Position numbers and translations under genes: made by a program
Notes under the pieces: generated by a model
Databases searched by the model: none
What the model was told of the DNA's origin: nothing
What the model saw: the letters and a program-made list of their open reading frames with translations, nothing else
Part shown: positions 7,830-16,470 of the stretch, in pieces
Numbering within the stretch: position 1 is the stretch's first letter
Layout: every line of letters begins with the position of its first letter
NCBI RefSeq assembly: GCF_001567585.1
Contig: NZ_LRQV01000072.1
Span: 1-34,399 of the forward strand
Length of the DNA: 34,399 bases
Reading direction: 5' to 3'
DNA from: Micromonospora rosaria
GTDB lineage: Bacteria; Actinomycetota; Actinomycetes; Mycobacteriales; Micromonosporaceae

Positions 7830-10800
7830 TCAGGCCGCGCCGAACCGCCACTGCTGGTTGGTGCCGCCGTGGCAGGTCCACTGCACCAGCCGGGCGCCGT
7901 CGGTGGTGGCGGCGCCGTTGACGTCCAGGCAGAGGCCGCTCAGCACGCTCCGGACCGTGTAGACGCCGCTGGTGCCGGTCGCCGTGACGGTGAACCTCTG
8001 CTGGTTGCCGGTGCCGCAGGTGGCCTGCTGGAGGAAGGCGCCCGCGCTGGTGGAGGAGCCGACGATCTCCGCGCACTTGCCGCTGTGCACCGCCTTGAGA
8101 GTGACCGCACCGTTGCCGGCGTCGACGGCCTGCCACTTCTGGTTGTTCCCGCCGCTGGCGGCCCACTGGTGGATCTGGGCGCCGTCGGCGGTGGAGACCC
8201 CGTTGACGTCCATCACCTTGCCGCTGTGCTGCGCGGTGAGGGTCCAGGTCCGCCCGGCCACCCCGCCACCGACACCGACCCCCGCACCGCCGAACGTGTG
8301 CGAGTCGAGATCGAACCAGTTGTTGCCGCTGCCCTTGAAGACCAGGTACAGGGTGTGCGTACCGGCCAGGGCGGTGACGTTCACCGGTGGCGTCGACTGG
8401 TAGTTGTCCCAGCCGCCGGTGGCCGGCACCGGCGTGGTGGCCAGCAGCGTACCGGTGGGCGAGCCGGCCCGGAGTTCGATCGTGCCGCCACCGGACGGCG
8501 ACGACAGCCGGTAGCTGACCGTGTTGATGCCGGAGAGGCTCATCGGGGTGAAGGCCACCCAGTCGTTGTGGGAGATGTCCCCGACCCGCCTGCCGCTCTC
8601 CGCGCCGGCCTGGTCGACCACCCGGGTGCCGGACTGGCTGCTGTGGTACTCGGCCTGCTTGTGCTTGGGCTGGAGGATCACCTGTGCGTGCCCGGTCAGC
8701 GGTGCGGCCCCGCCCGCCCCGCCGTTGTCGGTGTACCGCGCGTTGAGCACGTAGAACAGGTTGGCGCCGTCCGGATGCCCGCCGAGCAGGTCGGTGGGGA
8801 TGGTGCCGGAGCAGCCGGGCAGGTCGGTGGTCTCGTGCGCGTGGTCGTCGTGCCCGAGCGCCGGGTTGAGGATCACCGTGGCGCAGTCGATCGCCGCCCC
8901 GCCCGGGTCGGAGACGGTGATCTGGTACGGGACCCGGTCACCGAAGGTGAGCATGCCGCCGTGGGCCGGGGTGGTGATGGTGACCACCGGAGCGGTGTTG
9001 CCGACGGTGATCGCGACGTTGGCGAAGCCGGTCTTGCCGGTGCTGTCGGTGACCTTGAGCTGGGCGGTGTAGTTGCCGTTGGCGGTGTAGACGTGCGACG
9101 GGTTGGCCGCCGTGGAGGTGGTGCCGTCACCGAAGGTCCACTGGTAGCTGATCGTGTCACCGGGGTCGGGGTCCGCCGACCCGGCGCTGGAGAACTGCAC
9201 GGTCAGCGGGGCGTTGCCGCTGGTGGGCGTACCGGTGGCCGTGGCGATCGGGGATCGTCCACCCTGCACGTAGTCGATCCGGTAGAGGCCCGAGTCGCTG
9301 TTGCCGCCGCCGAAGTTGGTGCCCCACTCCAGCAGGTAGAGCGATCCGTCCGGGCCGAACTCCAGGTCCATCGGCTTGTTGAACCGGGTGGTGGGCAGGA
9401 ACGGGTTGGTGCGGGTGACCGCGCTGGCCGAGTCGAAGTGCACCTCCTTGAGGTAGTTGCGGGACCACTCGTAGAAGAAGTGCACGCCGTCGTAGTAGGG
9501 CGGGAACTTGGTCGCCGACGGGTTCGCCGCGTTGTAGCGGTAGACCGGCCCGCCCATCGGCGCGGAGCCGCCGGAGCCCAGCTCGGGGAAGGTCGGCGAG
9601 GTGCCGTAGCCGTACCAGATGTTCGGCGCGACCACCGGCCGGAGGCTGGTCAGGCCGGTGTTGTTGGGGGAGTTGTTGACCGGGGCGGAGCAGTTGAACT
9701 TCGCGCCGACCGCGCCGGTGTCCGGGTTGTACGGCGCGTAGGGCTGGTTGTCACCGTGGCAGAACGGCCAGCCGTAGTTGCCGGGAGACTTGATCACGTT
9801 CAGCTCGACGAGCCCCTCCGGGCCCCGGTTGGTGGTCGGCGGGTTCCGGTCCGGCCCGTAGTCGGCCAGGTAGACCCAGCCGTTGGCCGGGTCGATGGAG
9901 AAGCGGAACGGGTTGCGGAAGCCCATCGCGTAGATCTCCGGCCGGGTCTGCGCGGTGCCCTGCGGATAGAGGTTGCCCGCCGGGACGGTGTAGCCGCCGC
10001 CGGCCGACGGTCGGATGCGCAGCAGCTTGCCCCGCAGGTCGTTGGTGTTGCCGGCGGTACGGGCGGCGTCGAGCATGTGCTTGCCCGACCGCCAGTCCAG
10101 CGGGGCGTAGCCCTGCCAGTTGGGGTCGAGGTTCGGCGGCACGTCGTCCCCGGTGCCGATGTAGAGGTTGCCGTCCGGCCCGAACTCCATGTACCCGCCG
10201 GTGTGCCCCGGTTCCGGGTAGGTGCGGTCGCGGTAGGCCGGGATGTCGATGATCGTGACCTGGCTGGACATGGTCAGCGTGTCGCCGCTGAGGGTGATGC
10301 GGGAGACCCGGTTGACGTCCGTGCTGCTGCCGGCCGGCGAGTGGTACAGGTAGACGTACCCGTTGGTGGCGAAGTTCGGGTCCAGGGCCAGCCCGGTGAG
10401 GCCGTCCTCGCCGCCGGTGTAGACGCTGAGCGTGCCGGCGGTGACGGTGCTGTTCGTACTCGGCTTGAAGATCTTGACCTGGCCGCCGCGCTGGACGTAG
10501 ATCACCCGCCCGTCGGGGGCCACCGCCAGCGCCATCGGGTCGACGGTGTCGGTGTCCAGCGAGCGTTTCTCGAAGTTGCCCCAGACCGTGCCGCCGCAGT
10601 CCCCGGGCTCGTTACCGGCGGCCCACTTCACCCCGCCGAGCACGTGGTTGCGGAAGTGGGTCTCGCTGTAGGACTCGACGGCGTGGCCCATGGCGGTGGC
10701 CCAGACCCGACCGCCGCCGACGGCACGGCACCAGGAGATCGGGTGGTCCGGGCCCATCGCCCGGGAGCCCGGGTTGTAGGTCCGTTCGTCCGCGGTGACC

Positions 10801-11369
10801 AGCACGTGCACGTCACCGCGCGGGTTCTTGTCGAAGTTGTACCACTCCTCGCTGCGGTTCCAGCGATCCGGCAGGGTGGCCGTGGACGGGTGCTTCCTGT
10901 CGGCCACGATGGCGGTGCCGGGCAGGACGCCGGGGGAGTGCTCCGGCATGTGCGCGCCGCCGTTGACGGTCTGGTCCCACCACGGGTACTCGCCCTCGAT
11001 GCCCATGTCGGTGGCGTTGTGGATCGCGACGATCCCCTTGCCGGAGGCGAGGAATCCCTCCACCGCCTGGCGTTGGGCGGCCGAGGTCCAGACCATGCCG
11101 GAGGTCTGGAACATCACGAGGACGTCGAAGGTGGCGAGGGTGGCCGGGGTGAACACGGCCGGGTCCTCGCTGTGCACCAGCTCGAAGTTGTTGGCCGCCG
11201 CCTGCTGCTGGAACATCGCGACGCCGGCCGGGATGGAGTCGTGCCGGTAACCGGCGGTCTTGGTGAACAGCAGGGCCCGGAAGGCGGGAGCCGCCGCCGC
11301 CGGGTTCACGACCGCGAAGGTCAGTAACAGACCCGCGATCACGCCGATGATGGATGGTGTGCGACGCAT
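7830..11369 (-). CDS. Secreted ThuA / PQQ-type sugar dehydrogenase / PKD / CBM6 / ricin-lectin multidomain protein
   Basis: Very large exported protein, 1179 residues. The signal peptide ends near residue 27 (NPAAAA). Residues 31-252 are a ThuA (trehalose-utilisation) domain with a class I glutamine-amidotransferase-like fold: LLFTKTAGYRHDSI, IVAIHNATD, EEWYNF. Residues about 265-700 are a glucose/sorbosone dehydrogenase six-bladed propeller that normally binds PQQ: MALAVAPDGRVIYVQRGG, MEFGPDGNLYIGTGD, GFRNPFRFSIDP. Residues 704-790 are a PKD domain (QWTFGDG), and 791-902 an unassigned beta-rich stretch with a His cluster (GHDDHAHE). Residues 905-1027 are a CBM6-like module (AEYHSSQSG to NNWFDLDSHTFGG), and 1038-1179 a ricin trefoil (NNQKWQA, NQQRFTV, NQQWRFG). 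It probably oxidises a glycan or sugar on the cell surface. Its promoter at 11483-11511 carries the GntR operator. Confidence 0.85.
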   Translation of the reverse strand: MRRTPSIIGVIAGLLLTFAVVNPAAAAPAFRALLFTKTAGYRHDSIPAGVAMFQQQAAANNFELVHSEDPAVFTPATLATFDVLVMFQTSGMVWTSAAQRQAVEGFLASGKGIVAIHNATDMGIEGEYPWWDQTVNGGAHMPEHSPGVLPGTAIVADRKHPSTATLPDRWNRSEEWYNFDKNPRGDVHVLVTADERTYNPGSRAMGPDHPISWCRAVGGGRVWATAMGHAVESYSETHFRNHVLGGVKWAAGNEPGDCGGTVWGNFEKRSLDTDTVDPMALAVAPDGRVIYVQRGGQVKIFKPSTNSTVTAGTLSVYTGGEDGLTGLALDPNFATNGYVYLYHSPAGSSTDVNRVSRITLSGDTLTMSSQVTIIDIPAYRDRTYPEPGHTGGYMEFGPDGNLYIGTGDDVPPNLDPNWQGYAPLDWRSGKHMLDAARTAGNTNDLRGKLLRIRPSAGGGYTVPAGNLYPQGTAQTRPEIYAMGFRNPFRFSIDPANGWVYLADYGPDRNPPTTNRGPEGLVELNVIKSPGNYGWPFCHGDNQPYAPYNPDTGAVGAKFNCSAPVNNSPNNTGLTSLRPVVAPNIWYGYGTSPTFPELGSGGSAPMGGPVYRYNAANPSATKFPPYYDGVHFFYEWSRNYLKEVHFDSASAVTRTNPFLPTTRFNKPMDLEFGPDGSLYLLEWGTNFGGGNSDSGLYRIDYVQGGRSPIATATGTPTSGNAPLTVQFSSAGSADPDPGDTISYQWTFGDGTTSTAANPSHVYTANGNYTAQLKVTDSTGKTGFANVAITVGNTAPVVTITTPAHGGMLTFGDRVPYQITVSDPGGAAIDCATVILNPALGHDDHAHETTDLPGCSGTIPTDLLGGHPDGANLFYVLNARYTDNGGAGGAAPLTGHAQVILQPKHKQAEYHSSQSGTRVVDQAGAESGRRVGDISHNDWVAFTPMSLSGINTVSYRLSSPSGGGTIELRAGSPTGTLLATTPVPATGGWDNYQSTPPVNVTALAGTHTLYLVFKGSGNNWFDLDSHTFGGAGVGVGGGVAGRTWTLTAQHSGKVMDVNGVSTADGAQIHQWAASGGNNQKWQAVDAGNGAVTLKAVHSGKCAEIVGSSTSAGAFLQQATCGTGNQQRFTVTATGTSGVYTVRSVLSGLCLDVNGAATTDGARLVQWTCHGGTNQQWRFGAA

Positions 11370-11482
11370 GGCGTCTCCTCGTTGGGCGGGCAGGGGCTAC
11401 GGGTGGCGCGCCGACGCCTCCGGATGTGACTCACCGTTATGTCGGACGGAGGTGCCGCCCCGTGGGGTGGGGAGCCGGGGTG

Positions 11483-11511
11483 TGTTATGCATAGATGACG
11501 TCGGATGTTAA
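11483..11511 (-). promoter_or_regulatory. Promoter with GntR-type operator for the ThuA/dehydrogenase gene
   Basis: On the minus strand TTAACA (11511-11506) is followed after 17 nt by ATAACA (11488-11483). GACGTCAT starts at the fourth base of the spacer, the same register as in the promoter at 3303. The 21-mer from ATCGTT to GACGTCAT agrees with the gntR-side site in 18 positions. The -10 hexamer is poor, so an 18-nt spacing to TAACAC is also possible. The start codon is about 115 nt downstream. Confidence 0.5.
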
Positions 11512-11567
11512 CGATGCCATGGACGATGGCTCCGATCCGGCGTTGACTCCCGCGCAGGTGTGACTGT

Positions 11568-11617
11568 CCCTGTCCTCGCCGATGAGACGGTGCCCCAAAG
11601 TCCCTGGCAGGACAGGG
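11568..11617. repeat. Long-loop inverted repeat (CCCTGTCCT / AGGACAGGG)
   Basis: Two perfect 9-nt arms, 11568-11576 and 11609-11617, lie 32 nt apart, immediately upstream of the candidate CUT2 promoter. The spacing (41 bp centre to centre, about four helical turns) would suit a looped or tetrameric regulator, or a hairpin in a transcript from further upstream. Confidence 0.5.
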
Positions 11618-11618
11618 A

Positions 11619-11647
11619 TTGCGAACTCATACCCGAACATCTATCTT
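11619..11647 (+). promoter_or_regulatory. Candidate promoter of the CUT2 importer operon
   Basis: TTGCGA (11619-11624), 17 nt, TATCTT (11642-11647). It lacks the GACGTC spacer motif of the other promoters in this locus. An imperfect ACATC...GATGT inverted pair (11637-11661) overlaps the -10 and start region and may be a separate operator. Confidence 0.4.
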
Positions 11648-11806
11648 CATACGTGTGATGTTTCGGTCGTGTCAAGCGGAAGTTTGAGAACGAGAACACG
11701 AAGTGCCGCGCTCTACTGGCGAAACGGGTATCGACCGTCCGTGCTGGAGGTTCTTCGGCGTCGGGCGGAATCCGATTATGGCTACTATCCGTAAGGATCA
11801 TCGACG

Positions 11807-13318
11807 ATGTCAGACCGGCGTCCGACGCCCCTGCTCGCGCTGCGGGGCATCAGCAAGTCCTTCCTCGGCGTCCGCGTCCTCGACGGGGTGGGTCTCGACG
11901 TCGGCGCGGGCGAGGTGCACGCCGTGGTCGGCGAGAACGGCGCCGGCAAGTCCACCCTGATGAAGATCATCTCCGGGGGGTACGCCCCCGACGCGGGCAC
12001 CGTCGAGTTCGACGGCGAACCGCGCGTCTTCGGCGGCCCGCGCGACGCCCGACGGGCCGGCATCGGCATCATCCACCAGGAGTTCAACCTGCTGCCGGAA
12101 CGCACCGTCGCGGAGAACGTGTACCTGGGCAACGAGCCCACCCGGCGCGGCCTGGTCGACCGCCGCCGGATGCGCGAGCGCACCCGGCGGCTCCTGGCCT
12201 CGGTCGGGGAGACGGCCCTGCCGGCCGACGCTGCGGTGGGGCGGCTCAGCGTGGCGCAACAGCAGGTCGTGGAGATCGCCAAGGCGCTCGCCCTGGACGC
12301 CCGGCTGATCATCATGGACGAGCCGACCGCCGCGCTGGCCGACCACGAGGTGACGCTGCTCTACGCCCTGGTGCGCCGGCTCCAGGAGCAGGGCATCGGC
12401 ATCCTCTACGTCTCGCACCGGCTCACCGAGGTCTTCGACCTGTCCGACCGGATCACCGTCCTCAAGGACGGTCGCCGGGTGACCACCACGGACACCGCCG
12501 ACACCAGCGCCGACGACCTGGTCCGACACATGGTCGGCCGGGAGCTGTCGCACTACTACCCGCCGCGTGCCGCCCCGAGCGACGTCGGCGCGGTCCGGCT
12601 CACCGTACGGCGCGGTGGGAACCGCAGGGTGCGCGACATCGACCTGGACCTGCGGGCGGGGGAGTTGCTCGGCGTCGGCGGGCTCCAGGGCGCCGGCCGC
12701 TCCGCGTTGGCCCGGGCCCTGTTCGGTGCGGCCCCGTTCACCACCGGCGAGGTCAGCCTGGACGGCAGACCGGTCCGGCTGCGCTCCCCGCGCGCGGCGA
12801 TGCGGGCCGGGATCGCCTACGTCACCGAGGACCGCAAGGGCGAGGGTACGATCGCCCGCCAGTCGGTGCTGGACAACGCGCTGCTGGCCGGTCGCGCCGC
12901 CTTCCCGCTCCGGTCCGGCCGAGCCGCCCGCACCGCCCGGGTCCGGGAGCTGCTCGCCGCCGTCGAGGTCCGTTCCGCCGGTGATCACCAGGAGATCCGT
13001 TTCCTCTCCGGCGGCAACCAGCAGAAGGTGGTGCTGGCGCGATGGCTCGCCCTGCACCCACGGGTCCTGCTCTTCGACGAACCGACCCGAGGTATCGACG
13101 TCGGGGCGAAGTCGGCGATCCACGACCTGGTCCGCCGCCTCGCCTCAGCCGGCGCCGCCGTGCTGATGATCTCGTCCGACCTGCCCGAGCTGCTCGGCAT
13201 GAGCGACCGGATCGTGGTCATGCGCGACGGCCGGATCGCGGGCGAACTGCCCGCCGGTGCGCGCGAGGAGGACGTCGTCGGGCTCGCCCTCGGCACGGCA
13301 CGGGAGACCGCCGCGTGA
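11807..13318 (+). CDS. Sugar ABC transporter ATPase with two ABC domains (RbsA/XylG type, CUT2)
   Basis: Cytoplasmic ATPase of 503 residues with tandem nucleotide-binding domains. First domain: Walker A GENGAGKST (residues 42-50), signature LSVAQQQVVEIAKAL, Walker B LIIMDEPTAAL. Second domain: degenerate Walker A GLQGAGRSA with Arg for Lys, signature LSGGNQQKVVLARWL, Walker B VLLFDEPTRGID. This asymmetry is normal for the RbsA class. It energises uptake of a monosaccharide through the two permeases that follow. AAGGA lies 9 nt before the ATG. Its stop overlaps the next start (GTGA), so the operon is translationally coupled. Unlike the CUT1 importer upstream, this system brings its own ATPase. 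Confidence 0.93.
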   Translation: MSDRRPTPLLALRGISKSFLGVRVLDGVGLDVGAGEVHAVVGENGAGKSTLMKIISGGYAPDAGTVEFDGEPRVFGGPRDARRAGIGIIHQEFNLLPERTVAENVYLGNEPTRRGLVDRRRMRERTRRLLASVGETALPADAAVGRLSVAQQQVVEIAKALALDARLIIMDEPTAALADHEVTLLYALVRRLQEQGIGILYVSHRLTEVFDLSDRITVLKDGRRVTTTDTADTSADDLVRHMVGRELSHYYPPRAAPSDVGAVRLTVRRGGNRRVRDIDLDLRAGELLGVGGLQGAGRSALARALFGAAPFTTGEVSLDGRPVRLRSPRAAMRAGIAYVTEDRKGEGTIARQSVLDNALLAGRAAFPLRSGRAARTARVRELLAAVEVRSAGDHQEIRFLSGGNQQKVVLARWLALHPRVLLFDEPTRGIDVGAKSAIHDLVRRLASAGAAVLMISSDLPELLGMSDRIVVMRDGRIAGELPAGAREEDVVGLALGTARETAA

Positions 13319-14289
13319 CCACCCGGTCGCTGCTGCCCGCCCGACGCCCGGTACCGGGCGTGTTCGTGGCCCTGGCTATCACGTGGGCGATCGGCTGGCT
13401 CGTCGTCCTGGTCGACGGCGGTCACCTCGTCAACCAGTCGACGACGGTGAGCCTGCTGCACGTCGCCGCCGGACTGGGCTTCGTCGCGGTCGGGCAGACC
13501 CTGGTCATCCTCGGCGGCTCACTGGACCTCTCGGTCGCGTACGTGGTCAGCCTGAGCACGCTGGTCGCCGCCGAGACGATGGCCGGGCGGGACAGCGCGC
13601 TGCTGCCCGCGATCGGTCTGACGCTGCTGGTCAGCGCCGGAATCGGGCTGCTCAACGGACTGCTCGTCACCGCCGGACGGATCAACGCGTTCATCGCGAC
13701 GCTCGGCGTCGGGCTGCTGCTCAAGGGATACCTCGACAACGGGTACGCCGGCCCGGCCGGCACCACCTCACCGGCCCTCGTGCAGACCCTCGGTTACCAG
13801 CGCGTCGGTCCGGTCCCGCTGGCCTTCCTGCTGCTGCTCCTGGTGGCCGGGGCGTGCTGGTTCGCGCTGGCCCGGACCAGGTTCGGCCACCACCTGCTCG
13901 CCGTCGGCGGTGACGAGGAGGTCGCCCGGCTCTCCGGCGTCCGCACCCACCGGGTGCGGGTGACCGCGCACGTGCTCTGCTCGCTCTGCGCCGGGATCGC
14001 CGGCGTCTACCTCGCCAGCCGGCTCGGCTCGGGTGCGCCGCGCGTCGGCTCGGAGGGCCTCTACGACCTGGAGTCGATCGCCGCCGTGGTGATCGGCGGC
14101 ACCGCGCTGGCCGGCGGCCGGGGCGGTGTGGTCGGCACGATCGGCGGGGTGTTGCTGCTGGCCGCCATCGACGCCGTCTTCAACCAGCTCGCGGTCGACG
14201 CGTTCGCCAAGCAGGTGGTCCGGGGCGTGATCATCATCGCGGCCGTGGCCGTCTACGCCCGGGGGACCCTGCGGAAGGTGGCCGGGTGA
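13315..14289 (+). CDS. Monosaccharide ABC transporter permease (RbsC type) 1
   Basis: Inner-membrane permease, 324 residues, BPD_transp_2 family. It shows the family features VAVGQTLVILGGSLDLSVAY near the N-terminus and GLYDLESIAAVVIGGTAL, then GGRGGVVGTIGG near the C-terminus, with about nine hydrophobic segments. I chose the GTG at 13315, which overlaps the ATPase stop by 4 nt (GTGA). A longer open frame upstream is only the shadow of the ATPase gene. It ends in another GTGA overlap with the second permease, with which it should form a heterodimer. Confidence 0.9.
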   Translation: MTTRSLLPARRPVPGVFVALAITWAIGWLVVLVDGGHLVNQSTTVSLLHVAAGLGFVAVGQTLVILGGSLDLSVAYVVSLSTLVAAETMAGRDSALLPAIGLTLLVSAGIGLLNGLLVTAGRINAFIATLGVGLLLKGYLDNGYAGPAGTTSPALVQTLGYQRVGPVPLAFLLLLLVAGACWFALARTRFGHHLLAVGGDEEVARLSGVRTHRVRVTAHVLCSLCAGIAGVYLASRLGSGAPRVGSEGLYDLESIAAVVIGGTALAGGRGGVVGTIGGVLLLAAIDAVFNQLAVDAFAKQVVRGVIIIAAVAVYARGTLRKVAG

Positions 14290-15269
14290 GTACGCAGACC
14301 CTCCGGCGTCAGCTCCGGCCGGCGCAGTGGGCCCGGCCCGGCGGCCTGGCACCGATCCTGGCGATCCTGGTGGTGCTGCTGGTCCTGATCACCGCCCGCC
14401 AGCCCGACTTCCTCAGCCCGCCGTCGCTGATGTCGTTCCTCGGCCGCTCGGCGCCGATCATCCTGCTCGCGGCCGGTCAGTACTTCGTGATCGTCTGCGG
14501 CGAGTTCGACCTCTCCGTCGGCGCACTGGTCACCGCGCAGGTGGTGGTGGCGGCCCGGCTGATCGACAGCGACCCGACACGGACCTGGCCGGTGGTGCTG
14601 GTGCTGCTCGTCGGCGGGGCGCTCGTCGGCCTGGTCAACGGCCTGGTCACCACGCGGCTGGGGGTGCCCTCGTTCGTCACCACTCTCGGCATGTTTCTGG
14701 TCCTCGTCGGGGCGGTCTACCTCTGGTCCGACGGGGCGCCGAAGGGCGGGCTCACCGAGGAGTTCCGGCAGTACGGCCGGCGCGCCGTCGAGGACGTGCC
14801 GCTGCTCGGCCGCATCCCGTACGCGGTGGTGATCCTGGTGCTCGTCGCCACGGTGGCGGTGCTGCTGACCCGCGCCGACTTCGGGCGCATCCTGATCGCC
14901 GTCGGCGACAACCCGCGCACCGCCCGACTCAGCGGGGTACGCGTGTGGCGTACCCGCACCGCCGCCTTCGTCCTCAGCGGCCTCGCCGCGGCGATCGCGG
15001 CGATCCTGATCGGCGGCTACAGCGGGGTCTCCTTCCAGGCCGGCGCCGGCCTGGAGTTCGGTGCCATCACCGCGGTCGTCCTCGGCGGTGTCGCGTTGGG
15101 CGGCGGCCGGGGCTCGGTCGTCGGCGCGATGCTCGGTGCCACCACCCTCGAACTGCTCTTCGCGCTCATGAACTTCTACGGCATCTCGGGTGCGCTCCGA
15201 CCGGCGGTCCAGGGCGTCATCATCCTGGTCGCCGTGGCGGTCGCGGCCCGGCGTTCCACGTCGAGATAA
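14286..15269 (+). CDS. Monosaccharide ABC transporter permease (RbsC type) 2
   Basis: Second CUT2 permease, 327 residues, same fold: LAAGQYFVIVCGEFDLSVGA, a central loop DFGRILIAVGDNPRTARLSG and the C-terminal GAITAVVLGGVALGGGRGSV. The GTG at 14286 overlaps the previous stop by 4 nt. Two distinct permeases are common in actinobacterial and rhizobial CUT2 systems, where Escherichia coli RbsC is a homodimer. Confidence 0.9.
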   Translation: MSTQTLRRQLRPAQWARPGGLAPILAILVVLLVLITARQPDFLSPPSLMSFLGRSAPIILLAAGQYFVIVCGEFDLSVGALVTAQVVVAARLIDSDPTRTWPVVLVLLVGGALVGLVNGLVTTRLGVPSFVTTLGMFLVLVGAVYLWSDGAPKGGLTEEFRQYGRRAVEDVPLLGRIPYAVVILVLVATVAVLLTRADFGRILIAVGDNPRTARLSGVRVWRTRTAAFVLSGLAAAIAAILIGGYSGVSFQAGAGLEFGAITAVVLGGVALGGGRGSVVGAMLGATTLELLFALMNFYGISGALRPAVQGVIILVAVAVAARRSTSR

Positions 15270-15278
15270 GGGGATCCG

Positions 15279-16463
15279 ATGAAACGCTGCCTGGCCGCGC
15301 TCGGCGCGGTGACACTGCTGACGCTCGCCGGCTGCGCCACCGACCAACCGGTGGCGAATCCGTCCGGTGCCTCGTCCGCCCCCGCCGGGGCCGGCACCGG
15401 TGAGCAGTCCGCCTTCTTCGAACAGTCCGCGTACGACGCCGAGTTGGCCCTGTTGCAGGCCACGCCGACCGGCCCGGCGGACCGACCGTGGGAGCAGGCG
15501 CTCGACCCGGCGATGGTGGACACCGCCTCGTTCAGGAAGGCCGGCCCACACCGGATCTGCTTCTCCAACGCCGCGCTGAACAACCCATGGCGACAGGTCG
15601 GCTTCAAGACCATGCAGGCCGAGGTGGCCGCGCAGGGAGACCGGATCGCCGAATTCGTGCACGTGGAGGCCGAGGGCAAGGACCAGAAGCAGATCGCCGA
15701 CATCAACGACCTGCTCGGCCGCGACTGCGACGCCCTGATCGTCTCGCCGAACACGACCGCCACCCTCACCCCGGCGGTGGAGGCCGCCTGCCGCACCGGC
15801 CTGCCGGTGATCGTCTTCGACCGCGGCGTCGACACGGACTGCCCGGTGACCTTCATCAACCCCATCGGCGGGTACGGCTTCGGCCACGTGGGCGCCGAGT
15901 TCGTCAGCCAGCGGATGAAGCCCGGTGGCAAACTGCTCGCGCTGCGCATCCTGCCCGGCGTCGACGTGCTGGAGACGCGCTGGTCGGCGGCGAAGGTTGC
16001 GTTCGACAAGGCGGGCGTGGACGTCGTCGGCGTCGAGTTCACCGACGGCGACCCGGCCAAGACCAAGAAGATTGTCGACGACTACCTCCAGCGGTACGGC
16101 ACGATCGACGGCGTCTGGATGGACGCCGGGGCGGTCGCGGTCGCGGCGGTGGAGGCGTTCCAGGACGCCGGCAAGCCGGTCCCGCCGATCAACGGCGAGG
16201 ACCAGCTCGACTTCCTCAAGGTGTGGAAGGAGGCCGGCCTCACCGCCATCGCGCCGACCTACCCGACCTACCAGTGGCGTACGCCGATCATCGCGGCCCT
16301 GCGGATCCTCGACGGTGCGCAGGTGGCCGACCCGTGGAAGCTGCCGCAGCCGACCGTCACCCAGGAGAACCTGGACCGCTACCTCGACCCGGAGATGCCG
16401 CCGCTGCACTACGCGATGTGCGGCTGCACCGACCTGCCCGGGTACCCCCAGCGCTGGAAGTAG
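15279..16463 (+). CDS. Monosaccharide-binding lipoprotein (Peripla_BP_4 / RbsB type)
   Basis: Solute-binding protein of 394 residues, anchored by a lipobox LTLAGC with Cys19. A Ser/Pro/Gly linker and a helical stretch of about 50 residues precede the binding fold, longer than in RbsB. The fold starts at HRICFSNAALNNPWRQVGFK. Typical elements follow: IADINDLLGRDCDALIVSPN, LPVIVFDRGVDTDCPVTFIN and a hinge near DGVWMDAGAVAVAAVEAF. Trp and Arg in NNPWR, and Asp in FDRG and GEDQLD, fit hydroxyl-binding positions. AGGGGATC before the ATG is the ribosome-binding site. It is last of the transporter genes, directly before the epimerase gene, which suggests that the imported sugar is the epimerase substrate or its precursor. 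Confidence 0.9.
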   Translation: MKRCLAALGAVTLLTLAGCATDQPVANPSGASSAPAGAGTGEQSAFFEQSAYDAELALLQATPTGPADRPWEQALDPAMVDTASFRKAGPHRICFSNAALNNPWRQVGFKTMQAEVAAQGDRIAEFVHVEAEGKDQKQIADINDLLGRDCDALIVSPNTTATLTPAVEAACRTGLPVIVFDRGVDTDCPVTFINPIGGYGFGHVGAEFVSQRMKPGGKLLALRILPGVDVLETRWSAAKVAFDKAGVDVVGVEFTDGDPAKTKKIVDDYLQRYGTIDGVWMDAGAVAVAAVEAFQDAGKPVPPINGEDQLDFLKVWKEAGLTAIAPTYPTYQWRTPIIAALRILDGAQVADPWKLPQPTVTQENLDRYLDPEMPPLHYAMCGCTDLPGYPQRWK

Positions 16464-16470
16464 GCCACCG

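Larger units (their letters stand above)
11370..11806. other. Divergent intergenic region, no gene seen
   Basis: 437 bp between the ThuA/dehydrogenase gene (minus) and the CUT2 ATPase gene (plus). It holds the operator/promoter for the minus gene (11483-11511), a 9-bp inverted repeat with long spacing (11568-11617) and a candidate promoter for the plus operon (11619-11647). Small open frames on both strands lack ribosome-binding sites and family resemblance, so I read them as non-coding. Confidence 0.6.

Noticed and set aside
7776..11327. A 1183-codon open frame on the plus strand opposite the ThuA/dehydrogenase gene
   Set aside because: Its translation is Val/Gly/Arg-rich without any recognisable domain, while the minus strand gives a signal peptide and five clear domains. 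Long antisense frames are expected in high-GC DNA.
11508..11801. Small open frames on both strands in the divergent gap
   Set aside because: No ribosome-binding site and no conserved motifs, and the region is occupied by promoter-like elements and inverted repeats.
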